Assembly: GCF_008369915.1 (NCBI RefSeq)
Contig: NZ_VSRN01000001.1
Span: 310,001 to 374,000, forward strand
DNA: 64,000 nt
Origin: Dyadobacter sp. UC 10
Lineage (GTDB): Bacteria; Bacteroidota; Bacteroidia; Cytophagales; Spirosomataceae
Direction of reading: 5' to 3'
Shown here: positions 8,453-17,182 of the stretch, piece by piece
Layout of the letters: every line of letters starts with the position of its first letter
Numbering within the stretch: the stretch's first letter is position 1
Position numbers and translations under genes: made by a program
The notes under the pieces: generated by a model
Database searches by the model: none
What the model saw: only the letters and a program-made list of their open reading frames with translations
Told to the model about the DNA's origin: nothing

Positions 8453-9850
8453 ATGAAATTTGTCTTTTGTTCGGTTTTTGCCGTTTTCTTTTCCTGCTAT
8501 TGCTATTCTCAAGGCAACAACTATCTCCTTCATTTAGAAGCGCAAACATCGGCGATCAGCGATTCCCAGGTACCATTCTGGCTGAGAAGTAACCAATATG
8601 GAAGCGTTCCTTTGTCAGGCCTTTCTGCTAGTTTTCTCGCACGGGCACAAAAGAATTACGACTCCACCTCCAAATTCTTCGATGTAGGAGCAGCAGTAGA
8701 AGCGCGTGCAAATCTAGGGAAAGAGACCCGGCTACTGTTGATTGAAGGGTATGGGAAAATAAAACTTGGCGTTTTCGAAATCAAAGGTGGCAGGATGAAG
8801 GAGTCATTTGGACTCACAGACACTCTGCTTAGTACGGGAAATTTCGCCATCTCTGGCAATTCACTGGGTATTCCCAAAATACAGTTGTCAATTCCCGAGT
8901 TTACATATATACCCTTTTTAAAGAAAGTCCTGGCGGTCAAAGGCGTGTACGCCCAGGGATGGGTCGGAACGGTACCTATACAGAATAAGAGAGTAACTGA
9001 AGCCGTCACCTACTTCCATCAGAAAGCCATTTACTTTCGGTTAGGTCAACCGAACTGGCGGCTGAAACTCTATGGTGGTTTTGCCGATCAGGTATTTTAT
9101 GGCAATGAAGCGAAGATTTTCGAATCCTTTATTCTAACCGACTGGCAAAAATACAGATCGGTCGTTTTTGGAAAAAACTGGGCTTTCAGCAAAGTAGGAA
9201 ATCATGCGGGGAATATCGATATTCGATTAGAGTATACATTTCCGACTTTTCTAATGTCGGTATATCGCCAGAACTTTTACGAAGTTGGGGCACTATATCA
9301 TCTTGCGAATATCGCGGATGGGATCACGGGTTTAAGCATTGTAAACAGGAAGACGGAGGCGAAAAAATTCTTCTGGAAACGGTTCGTTTTTGAGTTTTTG
9401 TACACAAAAAATCAAGCAGGTGAACGCTGGTCGAAGCCTACACCGACCGGAAACGAAGACTATCATAATCATTACCTTTATCAGGAAGGATGGAGCTACA
9501 GGCAAGCTAATCTGGGCACTCCCTTTATCACACCAGCTTACTTGGCCAGGGCCGACTTACCTTCGGAGGCTACAAATTATTTTATCAATAACCGGGTTTC
9601 AGTTTTCCATATCGGATCTCAGTTTCGTTTTCTGAATTGCGATTTTATGAATAAGTTCTCCTACTCCACCAATTTTGGCACCCATCAGACAAGAAGAACA
9701 TTTCCAACCGTAAATCAGTTTTCCGGATACATGGAAGCACATCGGGACCTGAGAAAGGGATACAATGTAGGTGTGGTGGCAGCGCTGGATGCCGGCAAGC
9801 TTCTGTATAATACAAGTGGTGTAATTTTCAGTGTTTCAAAAAGATTTTAA
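8453..9850 (+). CDS. wzi: Capsule assembly Wzi-family outer-membrane protein
   Basis: A protein of 465 residues with a cleavable signal peptide (FCSVFAVFFSCYCYSQ). The mature start LLHLEAQTSAISDSQVPFWL and the later blocks PFWLRSNQYG, FEIKGGRMKE, SGNSLGIPKIQ and LRLGQPNWRLKLYGGFA-like strands are typical of the Bacteroidota branch of the Wzi family, an outer-membrane beta-barrel that in enterobacteria helps attach capsule to the cell surface. Many alternating strands and no other domain are visible. It is followed after 8 bp by the CpsB-like phosphatase, so the two are co-transcribed. A second Wzi-family protein is encoded at 37467-38966. Function in anchoring this EPS is inferred from the family and location. 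Confidence 0.85.
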   Translation: MKFVFCSVFAVFFSCYCYSQGNNYLLHLEAQTSAISDSQVPFWLRSNQYGSVPLSGLSASFLARAQKNYDSTSKFFDVGAAVEARANLGKETRLLLIEGYGKIKLGVFEIKGGRMKESFGLTDTLLSTGNFAISGNSLGIPKIQLSIPEFTYIPFLKKVLAVKGVYAQGWVGTVPIQNKRVTEAVTYFHQKAIYFRLGQPNWRLKLYGGFADQVFYGNEAKIFESFILTDWQKYRSVVFGKNWAFSKVGNHAGNIDIRLEYTFPTFLMSVYRQNFYEVGALYHLANIADGITGLSIVNRKTEAKKFFWKRFVFEFLYTKNQAGERWSKPTPTGNEDYHNHYLYQEGWSYRQANLGTPFITPAYLARADLPSEATNYFINNRVSVFHIGSQFRFLNCDFMNKFSYSTNFGTHQTRRTFPTVNQFSGYMEAHRDLRKGYNVGVVAALDAGKLLYNTSGVIFSVSKRF

Positions 9851-9858
9851 TTTCGAAA

Positions 9859-10593
9859 ATGCTTAAGTGGCTCTTTAATTCGCCGTCTACAAACAACATA
9901 GATCTTTCAGCAATAGCGGTGGACATGCACTCTCACATGGTTCCGGGTGTAGATGATGGAGTCGAGACAATTGAAGAATCGATATTAATGGCGGGAAAGC
10001 TCGAAGAGCTGGGTTATCAAACTGTTTATACAACACCTCACATCATGTGGGATTGTTACAGAAACACCCCCGAGATTATTCGTAAAGGTGTTGAGGATGT
10101 GAATAACGCCCTGGCTAAAACTTCCATTGGTGTGAGACTACATGCCGCAGCCGAGTATTTTTTAGATGAGCATTTTAACGATCTTTTGGATAATGACCAG
10201 GAGCTGCTCACCCTGCCAGGAAATAGGTTACTGGTTGAATTGCCCTATTCCACACCACTTTTAAATGTGTCGGAAACTTTATTTCGGATTGCTCAAAAAG
10301 GATTTCAGCCAGTTCTAGCCCATCCGGAACGTTACACGTATTATCATTCAGACCTTCCTGTTTTTAGAAAATTTGCTGATCAGGGATGTGAATTGCAAAT
10401 GAACATTTTATCCATTACCGGTCATTATGGTGAAGGTGTTGAACGAACAGCCCGCTGGCTTCTTCAGAATAATTTGATAACGCTGGTCGGGACGGACGCC
10501 CATCGCCCCGGACATTTGGATTTAATCAAGAAGATGCAAAGCTCTAAATTATTTAGGAATTACAATTTTAGAAACAAGGATGTTTTAATATGA
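9859..10593 (+). CDS. cpsB: CpsB/YwqE-type PHP-domain tyrosine-protein phosphatase
   Basis: A cytoplasmic metal-dependent phosphatase of 244 residues that by family removes phosphate from the tyrosine cluster of the Wzc-type kinase, controlling EPS polymer export. The PHP metal-binding motifs are all visible: DMHSHMVPGVDDG near the N-terminus, TTPHIM, HPERY and GTDAHRP near the C-terminus. The length matches the family (about 240-250). It lies between the Wzi-like gene and the wza-wzc pair, the expected place for the partner of a BY-kinase. It starts 8 bp after wzi and is probably translated from the same transcript. Confidence 0.92.
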   Translation: MLKWLFNSPSTNNIDLSAIAVDMHSHMVPGVDDGVETIEESILMAGKLEELGYQTVYTTPHIMWDCYRNTPEIIRKGVEDVNNALAKTSIGVRLHAAAEYFLDEHFNDLLDNDQELLTLPGNRLLVELPYSTPLLNVSETLFRIAQKGFQPVLAHPERYTYYHSDLPVFRKFADQGCELQMNILSITGHYGEGVERTARWLLQNNLITLVGTDAHRPGHLDLIKKMQSSKLFRNYNFRNKDVLI

Positions 10594-10599
10594 AAATTC

Positions 10600-10625
10600 A
10601 TTTGTACAAATACAAAGTTTGTATT
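10600..10625. promoter_or_regulatory. Overlapping perfect palindromes upstream of wza
   Basis: ATTTGTACAAAT (10600-10611) is a perfect palindrome and overlaps AATACAAAGTTTGTATT (10609-10625), a perfect inverted repeat around one base. They lie just after the phosphatase stop, at the left end of the 278-bp gap before wza. An operator is possible; the stem is AT-rich, so a good terminator is less likely. Nothing else was recognised in 10626-10871. Confidence 0.3.
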
Positions 10626-10871
10626 TATGGATTTTTTTAAGAAATCACATCAAAAACTCATAAGAACTTTTCGTAACTTGCATACATCAAATTTCTGCAC
10701 GAACCGCTCTCTTCGCCACCAAATTGACTATCCTAATTTTCTAATATTTGATTGACAGCATGTTAGCAGAATTATTAGACTATTTACAAGCCACTATACC
10801 ATAGTACGGATACCTTGAACTTTTAAGCAGTTGATTAAATCTTTCAAAAACCCCTGTTCACAAATATTGCT

Positions 10872-11687
10872 ATGAAAAGCCATTTAAATTCATTGTCTTC
10901 TTTGCGCATATACATTTATCTTGTATTATTTGGAATTGGCTGTCTGAATTTTTCATGCGTCAATCCGAAAGCAGTTGTATATTTCCAAGGTGACACAACC
11001 AGGATAAGCAGCTCTCCGGTTGTTAACACATATACGCCAACCATTCAGGTTAATGACATGCTTTCCATTGTTGTCGGGAGTTTAAATCCTGAGGCAAATG
11101 AGATATTTAATTCTATCAACAGCTATACCACGACAAGTACCAGTTATTCGGGTGCAAGCGCAAATTCCCGGCAGCCTTTTGGTTATCTGGTGGATAGTGA
11201 AGGAAATATTGAACTGCCTTTGGCGGGTAAGATAAGACTGGAAGGTTTAAAGCTGAGTGCCGCTGCGGATACCATTAGAAGAAGGCTTACTGTTTACCTG
11301 AAAGAGCCCTCAGTAACGATTAGAAATCTCAATTTTAAAGTGTCTGTGCTAGGGGAAGTGAAACAACCTTCGGTTTATGTAATTCCGGATGAGAAGATCA
11401 CGTTGCCAGAAGTTCTTAGCCTCGCGGGCGATCTTACCATTTATGGCAAGAGGACGAATGTAATGATTATACGGGAAGAAAAAGGTGTTCGGCAATATGC
11501 AAGGCTGGACCTAACTTCTCGGGATGTTTTTGAATCTCCCTTCTATTACATCCACAAAAACGACATTATTTACGTAGAGCCAGTCAAAACTCGTATTGCA
11601 TCTACGGACCGCGTGTTACAACTCACACCGCTTATCGTTAGTATTGTTTCTGTAGTATCGATTGTTATATATCGTTTTGCCAGATAA
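10872..11687 (+). CDS. wza: Wza-type polysaccharide export lipoprotein
   Basis: An outer-membrane export protein of 271 residues. The signal peptide ends in a lipobox with lipidation at C29 (LNFSC). A Poly_export (PES) domain runs from about 50 to 145 (VNDMLSIVVGSLNP, then GYLVDSEGNIELPLAGKIRLEGL), and one SLBB domain from about 150 (VSVLGEVKQPSVYVIPDE). A C-terminal hydrophobic segment (about 249-269) before a basic end is typical of Bacteroidota and may span the outer membrane. It is shorter than E. coli Wza, as usual in this phylum. The wzc-like gene follows 39 bp later, so export channel and co-polymerase kinase are made together. Confidence 0.92.
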   Translation: MKSHLNSLSSLRIYIYLVLFGIGCLNFSCVNPKAVVYFQGDTTRISSSPVVNTYTPTIQVNDMLSIVVGSLNPEANEIFNSINSYTTTSTSYSGASANSRQPFGYLVDSEGNIELPLAGKIRLEGLKLSAAADTIRRRLTVYLKEPSVTIRNLNFKVSVLGEVKQPSVYVIPDEKITLPEVLSLAGDLTIYGKRTNVMIIREEKGVRQYARLDLTSRDVFESPFYYIHKNDIIYVEPVKTRIASTDRVLQLTPLIVSIVSVVSIVIYRFAR

Positions 11688-11726
11688 ATCCAAACCAATT
11701 TATTACATCACACAACTCAACACAAA

Positions 11727-14090
11727 ATGGCAGGATCAACTGATTTTTATGCAGAAGAGGAAAAGGCATTTGACCTTAACGAGTACCTCCGCCGATATGT
11801 AAGGTTTTGGTATTTATTTCCGTTGTTCTTAGTGCTTTCCTTAATAGCGGCTTTTTTTTACCTCCAGGTTACTCCTCCAACTTATTTGTCGAAAGCTACC
11901 CTTTTGGTCAAAGATGAAAAAAAGGGTATCGAGAGTGATAACGGCATCATGGAGGATATGGCTCAATTTGCAGGAAACAAATTGGTGGAAAATGAAATAG
12001 AAATTCTCAAATCGCAAACATTGATGGACCAGGTCGTAAAGGGGCTTGGACTTGATATCGCGTGTTATGCGATGGACGGATTAAAGACTGTCGACCTTTA
12101 TAAAAACAGTCCTGTCATTGTGAAACCAGACCTGATTTCGGAATTCGCTTTAAAGAATCCTATGACTATCCGCATTGTGGATGAAAACCATTTCCAGATT
12201 AACGATGAAACTCCAAAATTTGCTTATGGCCAAAAGCTTCGAAATGCCTGGGGGATTTTTAAAGTAGAAAAGGGTGCGTCATCGGATTTCACAGATATTG
12301 AAGTGAAATTCTCAGATGCAAAGGCACTTGCTTCCGGTATGATGGCCCGGCTCATTATCGACAAACAGAATATTAAGAGTACTGTTTTGCTTTTGACTTT
12401 CGAAGACCCTTCCATGCAACGCGGAAAGGATGTTTTGAATGAATTGCTGGACGTTTACATCCAATCGTCATTAAATGACAAGAACAGCGAGGCAAGTAAT
12501 ACTTTGAAATTTATAGAAAGCCGGCTAGGCCTGATTACCGGTGAATTGGGAGATGTTGAGAGGGACGTTGAGTCATACAAACGGAACCAGGGGTTGACCG
12601 ATGTGAGTACGGAATCTAACCTGTTCTTAGAAAACATTAAAGAGAACGACGCCAGGTTAAATGATGTCAACATCAAACTAGGCGTTCTGGAAAGTGTCGA
12701 AAATTACATAAGGAATGCTGGTGCAGGCGCAGTGGCCCCTGCTACCTACCTGATCAATGATCCCGTGTTGGTTTCGTTACTCAATAAATTTAATGAGCTT
12801 CAACTTCAAAAGGAGCGTTATGCGAGGACTACCACGGAAAACAACCCGATTGTCGAGACTATCACCACTCAGCTTGCCAGCACCAAACAGGCAATAACAG
12901 AAAACCTTCAAAACTTACGAAGGGGAATGGATGTGACAAAGCAAAGCCTCGAATCAGTCAATAATAAATTTTCGGCGGGCCTGAGAAGCATTCCTCAAAA
13001 AGAGCGGGAATTCGTTGGAATCAAGAGACAGCAATCAATTAAAGAAGGACTCTATCTCTATTTGTTACAAAAGCGAGAAGAAACGGCCCTTGCGTATGCT
13101 TCAACAGTGACAGATACAAGGTTGGTAGATGCCCCTTCTGCTTCATCAGCAGTCGTATCTCCACAAAAAAATCTCGTCTGGTTCGGTGCCGGAATCATTG
13201 GATTGATCATTCCGGCTATTTTAATCAATATTCTGATTCTCCTTAATAATACAGTTCAGACCCGGGAGGAGATCGAGCGTCTGACCCACGCCTCGATTCT
13301 TGGCGAAATAGGTGTCATGAAGAGCACCAAGAATCAGCCTCAGGAAGCTATAATAAAGATGACCAGCCGCAATGCTGTCGCAGAACAGTTTCGTGCACTC
13401 AGGACCAATTTGCAGTACTTAGGGAATGGCAGATGTAGGAAAATCCTGTTTACTTCTTCTATCGGTGCAGAAGGAAAAAGTTTTGTCAGCGTCAACCTTG
13501 CCGCCAGTCTCGCTTACTCCGACAAGCGTGTTATTCTCATAGGGCTCGATCTTCGGAAACCTACTCTGCATGAACGCCTGGAAGTCGCCAACTTGAAAGG
13601 AGCATCCAACTATCTGGTTGGCCAGAACAATTTGCAGGATCTTATTCAGGCAACCGGAGTGCATCCCAGATTTGACGTCCTGACAAGCGGTCCTATTCCT
13701 CCCAATCCATCTGAGTTACTTGGAAATGGAAGACTTGCTGCCATGCTCAATGAACTAAGCACGCAATATGACTATGTTCTGATTGACGCTCCCCCGTTCG
13801 GTCTTGTTACCGACGCTTCGATCATCGCAGAACACGTAGATGCAACTCTTTATCTTGTTCGTTTTAATTACACGCTACGCGATCATTTGAAACGAATTTC
13901 TGATTTGCAACGCAACAAGCGTTTTAATAACCTCTCGATCATTTTTAACGGGGTCAACTACGGTGCCGGATATGGATATGGTTATGGTTATGGCGGCTAC
14001 GGATACGGTTATTATGCAGAAGCAGAGGTTTCCACAAGCAAGCTGCAGCAAGTAGAATCGAGACTGAGAAAGCTCGTCCGCAAAAGCTAA
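11727..14090 (+). CDS. wzc: Wzc-type chain-length regulator with tyrosine kinase domain
   Basis: An inner-membrane polysaccharide co-polymerase fused to a BY-kinase, 787 residues. Membrane segments at about 27-47 and 483-505 flank a periplasmic Wzz-like region with coiled coil. The cytoplasmic kinase has Walker A SSIGAEGKS (K584), an A' box ILIGLDLRKP and Walker B YVLIDAPP. The C-terminal tail carries nine tyrosines between Y745 and Y763 in a Gly-Tyr run, the expected autophosphorylation cluster. The A' box has Gly where the BY-kinase consensus hhhDxDxR has its first Asp; I believe this is common in Bacteroidota. It works with the Wza-like channel and is probably dephosphorylated by the CpsB-like protein. 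Confidence 0.93.
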   Translation: MAGSTDFYAEEEKAFDLNEYLRRYVRFWYLFPLFLVLSLIAAFFYLQVTPPTYLSKATLLVKDEKKGIESDNGIMEDMAQFAGNKLVENEIEILKSQTLMDQVVKGLGLDIACYAMDGLKTVDLYKNSPVIVKPDLISEFALKNPMTIRIVDENHFQINDETPKFAYGQKLRNAWGIFKVEKGASSDFTDIEVKFSDAKALASGMMARLIIDKQNIKSTVLLLTFEDPSMQRGKDVLNELLDVYIQSSLNDKNSEASNTLKFIESRLGLITGELGDVERDVESYKRNQGLTDVSTESNLFLENIKENDARLNDVNIKLGVLESVENYIRNAGAGAVAPATYLINDPVLVSLLNKFNELQLQKERYARTTTENNPIVETITTQLASTKQAITENLQNLRRGMDVTKQSLESVNNKFSAGLRSIPQKEREFVGIKRQQSIKEGLYLYLLQKREETALAYASTVTDTRLVDAPSASSAVVSPQKNLVWFGAGIIGLIIPAILINILILLNNTVQTREEIERLTHASILGEIGVMKSTKNQPQEAIIKMTSRNAVAEQFRALRTNLQYLGNGRCRKILFTSSIGAEGKSFVSVNLAASLAYSDKRVILIGLDLRKPTLHERLEVANLKGASNYLVGQNNLQDLIQATGVHPRFDVLTSGPIPPNPSELLGNGRLAAMLNELSTQYDYVLIDAPPFGLVTDASIIAEHVDATLYLVRFNYTLRDHLKRISDLQRNKRFNNLSIIFNGVNYGAGYGYGYGYGGYGYGYYAEAEVSTSKLQQVESRLRKLVRKS

Positions 14091-14104
14091 AATCGCGTTT
14101 TTTT

Positions 14105-14149
14105 AATCCCTTTCTGCATGCTGCTGTCGACGGCTGGCAGAAAGGGATT
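14105..14149. terminator. Stem-loop at the 3' end of wzc
   Basis: A perfect 13-bp stem, AATCCCTTTCTGC (14105-14117) with GCAGAAAGGGATT (14137-14149), starts 14 bases after the wzc stop. The T-run is before rather than after the stem, so it may be an mRNA 3'-end structure rather than a classic terminator. In the rest of the gap to 14533 only a possible promoter was seen. Confidence 0.5.
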
Positions 14150-14343
14150 TGCATTTAATTAATCGACCTTTGTTCGCACACCTTTTTCTTTTTCAACAAA
14201 CGATGGTTTTCATGAGTAGGCTAGACATCAGTTGTCACCTTATTGAAGTGCCTACACTTTCTTATTACAGTATTTTGATCGGTTCAATTTGAAGATTTCA
14301 TGCATTTTTTTGACTTATCGAATAACTAAGACAAAAATTTGTA

Positions 14344-14375
14344 TTGCATTCAAAATAGTATTATTTTTATTTTCG
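14344..14375 (+). promoter_or_regulatory. Possible promoter for the ugd-led transcript
   Basis: TTG (14344-14346), 21 bases, then TATTTTCG (14368-14375) is one mismatch from the TAnnTTTG -7 element. It lies about 160 bp before the dehydrogenase ATG, in a 443-bp gap with no convincing gene. Confidence 0.3.
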
Positions 14376-14533
14376 CAACCGGATTATCGGTTTCAAGCAA
14401 AGTCAGTTAAATTACTCAACGATAAACATGAAAACTTCACCTCTAAGTCCTTTCAGGACAGACAAAATCCTTTCTATCCTGGGTAGAGTTAATTCTCAAC
14501 AGTTGTTTATTTACTAACTATCTTATTCTTCGG

Positions 14534-15862
14534 ATGAAACTAGCAGTAGTCGGAACGGGATATGTAGGCCTTGTTACAGGTACATGTTTCGCAGAAACTG
14601 GAAATCAGGTAACCTGTGTGGATATTGACACAAAAAAGGTTAGTCAATTACAAAACGGCGAAATTCCAATATATGAGCCTGGATTAGATATTCTTTTTGA
14701 TAGGAATATAGCAGAAGGGCGCCTGAGCTTCACTACCAATCTGAAAGAAGGTATTGAAGGGGCAGAAATAATATTTCTCGCCCTCCCTACTCCACCTGGT
14801 GAGGATGGATCAGCTGATTTGAAATACATATTGAAGGTGGCAGACGATTTAGGACCACTTCTAACGCAATACACTGTAATAGTTGACAAAAGCACAGTTC
14901 CTGTCGGTACCGCAGAAAAAGTGCATGCCCGGATCGCAAAAAATGCAACGGTGGGTTTTGATGTCGTTTCTAATCCCGAATTTCTGCGTGAAGGTGTCGC
15001 TGTTGAAGACTTTATGAAGCCTGACAGAGTCGTTGTCGGAACCACTTCTGAATCGGCAAAAAAGTTGATTGAGAAGCTCTATGCTCCGCTGGTACGTCAG
15101 GGAAATCCGGTGATTTTTATGGATGAGCGCTCAGCGGAAATGACTAAATACGCGGCTAACTCGTTTTTGGCACTCAAAATTACCTTCATGAATGAAATTG
15201 CCAACCTTTGCGAACTTGTCGGTGCTAATGTGGATGATATTCGTCGTGGAATTGGCACAGACAGCAGAATAGGGAAGCGTTTTCTATTCGCAGGTATAGG
15301 GTATGGCGGCAGCTGCTTTCCCAAAGATGTACAGGCATTAGCAAAAACCTCGGCAGACTATGGCTATGACTTTCGTACATTGAAGTCCGTAATGGCAGTG
15401 AATGATGATCAGAAGAAAAAACTCATCCCGATCGTCCGTGAATACTTCGATGGAAGTCTTCACGGCAAGACTATTGCTGTTTGGGGATTAGCCTTCAAAC
15501 CATACACGGACGACATACGCGAGGCACCTGCGTTAGAAAATATTAAAGCTTTACTGTCAGAAGGAGCCAACGTAACTGTTTATGACCCGGAAGCAATGGA
15601 TAATGTGAAACAGATCATTCCGAACATCACATTTTGCCATACAGCTTATGCGGCATTGGACGATGCTGATGCGCTTATGATTTTCACCGAATGGCCCCAG
15701 TTCCGAACGCCTGATTTCACTAAAATGGGCAAGCTGCTAAAAGAAAAGGTAATCTTCGATGGACGTAATCTGTATGAACTAAACCAAATGCAGGATCTTG
15801 GCTTCACATATTACAGTATCGGACGTGAGGCACTAAACGTAAAGGAGGTAATTGACCTATAA
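14534..15862 (+). CDS. ugd: UDP-glucose/nucleotide-sugar 6-dehydrogenase
   Basis: A cytoplasmic NAD-dependent enzyme of 442 residues that oxidises the C6 hydroxyl of a nucleotide sugar, most likely UDP-glucose to UDP-glucuronate for the EPS. The N-terminal Rossmann motif is VVGTGYVGLVTGTCFAE. The catalytic cysteine is C261 in GGSCFPKD. The middle-domain motif NPEFLREGVAVEDFMKPDRVVVG and the C-terminal nucleotide-binding WGLAFKPYTDDIREAP complete the three-domain architecture at normal length. It sits before gmd in the nucleotide-sugar part of the locus. UDP-ManNAc dehydrogenase is an alternative, but the NPEFLREG/KPDR pattern favours UDP-glucose dehydrogenase. Confidence 0.93.
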   Translation: MKLAVVGTGYVGLVTGTCFAETGNQVTCVDIDTKKVSQLQNGEIPIYEPGLDILFDRNIAEGRLSFTTNLKEGIEGAEIIFLALPTPPGEDGSADLKYILKVADDLGPLLTQYTVIVDKSTVPVGTAEKVHARIAKNATVGFDVVSNPEFLREGVAVEDFMKPDRVVVGTTSESAKKLIEKLYAPLVRQGNPVIFMDERSAEMTKYAANSFLALKITFMNEIANLCELVGANVDDIRRGIGTDSRIGKRFLFAGIGYGGSCFPKDVQALAKTSADYGYDFRTLKSVMAVNDDQKKKLIPIVREYFDGSLHGKTIAVWGLAFKPYTDDIREAPALENIKALLSEGANVTVYDPEAMDNVKQIIPNITFCHTAYAALDDADALMIFTEWPQFRTPDFTKMGKLLKEKVIFDGRNLYELNQMQDLGFTYYSIGREALNVKEVIDL

Positions 15863-15880
15863 GTTACATTCACCAATCGA

Positions 15881-15898
15881 CGACAGCCAGAGCTGTCG
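15881..15898. other. Stem-loop after ugd
   Basis: CGACAGC (15881-15887) and GCTGTCG (15892-15898) form a 7-bp stem with a 4-base loop, 18 bases after the ugd stop. No T-run follows, so its role in transcription is uncertain. Confidence 0.35.
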
Positions 15899-15929
15899 GT
15901 TGCTCAATAGGCAGGTAGTTCAATTAGCT

Positions 15930-15944
15930 TGCTATTAAATAGCA
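15930..15944. promoter_or_regulatory. 15-bp palindrome upstream of gmd
   Basis: TGCTATTAAATAGCA is a perfect inverted repeat with 7-bp arms around one base, about 70 bp before the gmd start. It could be an operator; there is no other evidence. Confidence 0.25.
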
Positions 15945-16013
15945 TGTCTTGCTGCTTCTGAGTATATCTATCAGTCTAGCTTCGATCATATAATTATTAA
16001 CCCAAACAAGATC

Positions 16014-17156
16014 ATGTCAAAAGTCGCATTAATCACAGGTGTAACCGGGCAAGACGGAGCATATCTGGCAGAGTTACTGCTTGATAAAGGTTATACAGTC
16101 CATGGAATCAAACGGAGAAGCTCTCTCTTTAATACGGACCGCATAGATCATCTTTATGAAGATCCGCATGTGAATGACCCGAGATTCATTCTCCACTATG
16201 GAGATCTTACGGATTCGATGAACCTTACCCGAATAATTCAGGAAGTTCAACCGGATGAAATTTACAATCTGGCTGCCATGAGTCATGTGCAGGTGAGTTT
16301 TGAGATGCCTGAGTATACTGCAAATGCAGATGGAATTGGCACCCTAAGGATCCTGGAAGCAGTTCGTTTACTGGGTTTGACTAAAAAGACGAAAATCTAC
16401 CAGGCCTCCACTTCCGAGCTTTATGGATTGGTTCAGGCTGTTCCGCAATCCGAAACCACACCTTTTTATCCAAGATCGCCATACGCTGTTGCCAAACTGT
16501 ACGGGTATTGGATTACCGTGAATTATCGAGAAGCATATGACATGTTCGCTTGCAATGGCATTCTGTTCAACCATGAATCGCCCCTGCGCGGAGAAACTTT
16601 TGTAACTAGAAAAATCACCAGAGCGGCTGCCAAGATAGTTCTGGGGCTTCAAGATTGCCTCTATATGGGGAACATTGACGCGCAACGCGATTGGGGGCAT
16701 GCCAAGGACTATGTGGAGGCCATGTATTTGATTTTGCAGCAGGAAAAGCCGGAGGATTTTGTGATTGCAACCGGGGTAACTACCAGGGTACGTGAGTTTA
16801 TCAGACTAACTTTTGCCTTTTTAGGCGTTGACTTGGAATTTTCCGGAACGGCCGAAAACGAAACAGGAAAGATTTTGTCGCTAAACATTGACAGACTTAC
16901 TGAATTAGGAATTAATACCGGAGATCACCTGAAGCCCGGTAATACTGTTCTAAAAATCGACCCGAGATATTATCGACCAACTGAGGTGGAATTGTTGATA
17001 GGAGATCCAACCAAATCTCAAACCAAGCTCAATTGGAAGCCTAAATATACCCTGGAAACACTCATAGAAGATATGGCCGCTGCCGATTTGAAACTTTTTC
17101 AAAAAGATCAAATTTTGCTGAAAGAAGGTTTTGGCGTACTGAATTACTTTGAATAG
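16014..17156 (+). CDS. gmd: GDP-mannose 4,6-dehydratase
   Basis: A short-chain dehydrogenase/reductase of 380 residues converting GDP-D-mannose to GDP-4-keto-6-deoxy-mannose, the precursor of GDP-L-fucose, GDP-D-rhamnose and related sugars. Seen directly: the NAD(P)-binding motif [14 protein letters not shown], the family signature [15 protein letters not shown], the catalytic YxxxK as YAVAKLYG, and [16 protein letters not shown], diagnostic of GMDs. Length is normal. The enzyme that normally follows (GDP-fucose synthase, Fcl/WcaG) is not in this window, so the final sugar cannot be read from the locus. The next gene starts 26 bp downstream. Confidence 0.95.
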   Translation: MSKVALITGVTGQDGAYLAELLLDKGYTVHGIKRRSSLFNTDRIDHLYEDPHVNDPRFILHYGDLTDSMNLTRIIQEVQPDEIYNLAAMSHVQVSFEMPEYTANADGIGTLRILEAVRLLGLTKKTKIYQASTSELYGLVQAVPQSETTPFYPRSPYAVAKLYGYWITVNYREAYDMFACNGILFNHESPLRGETFVTRKITRAAAKIVLGLQDCLYMGNIDAQRDWGHAKDYVEAMYLILQQEKPEDFVIATGVTTRVREFIRLTFAFLGVDLEFSGTAENETGKILSLNIDRLTELGINTGDHLKPGNTVLKIDPRYYRPTEVELLIGDPTKSQTKLNWKPKYTLETLIEDMAAADLKLFQKDQILLKEGFGVLNYFE

Positions 17157-17182
17157 GATCACCAGCCACAAAATCGATAGGT

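Noticed and set aside
10609..10625. Terminator after the CpsB-like gene
   Set aside because: The inverted repeat has a one-base centre and AT-only outer pairs, so it would not fold into a stable hairpin.
14289..14486. 65-codon plus-strand frame before ugd
   Set aside because: AT-rich, no motif, and it contains the possible ugd promoter.
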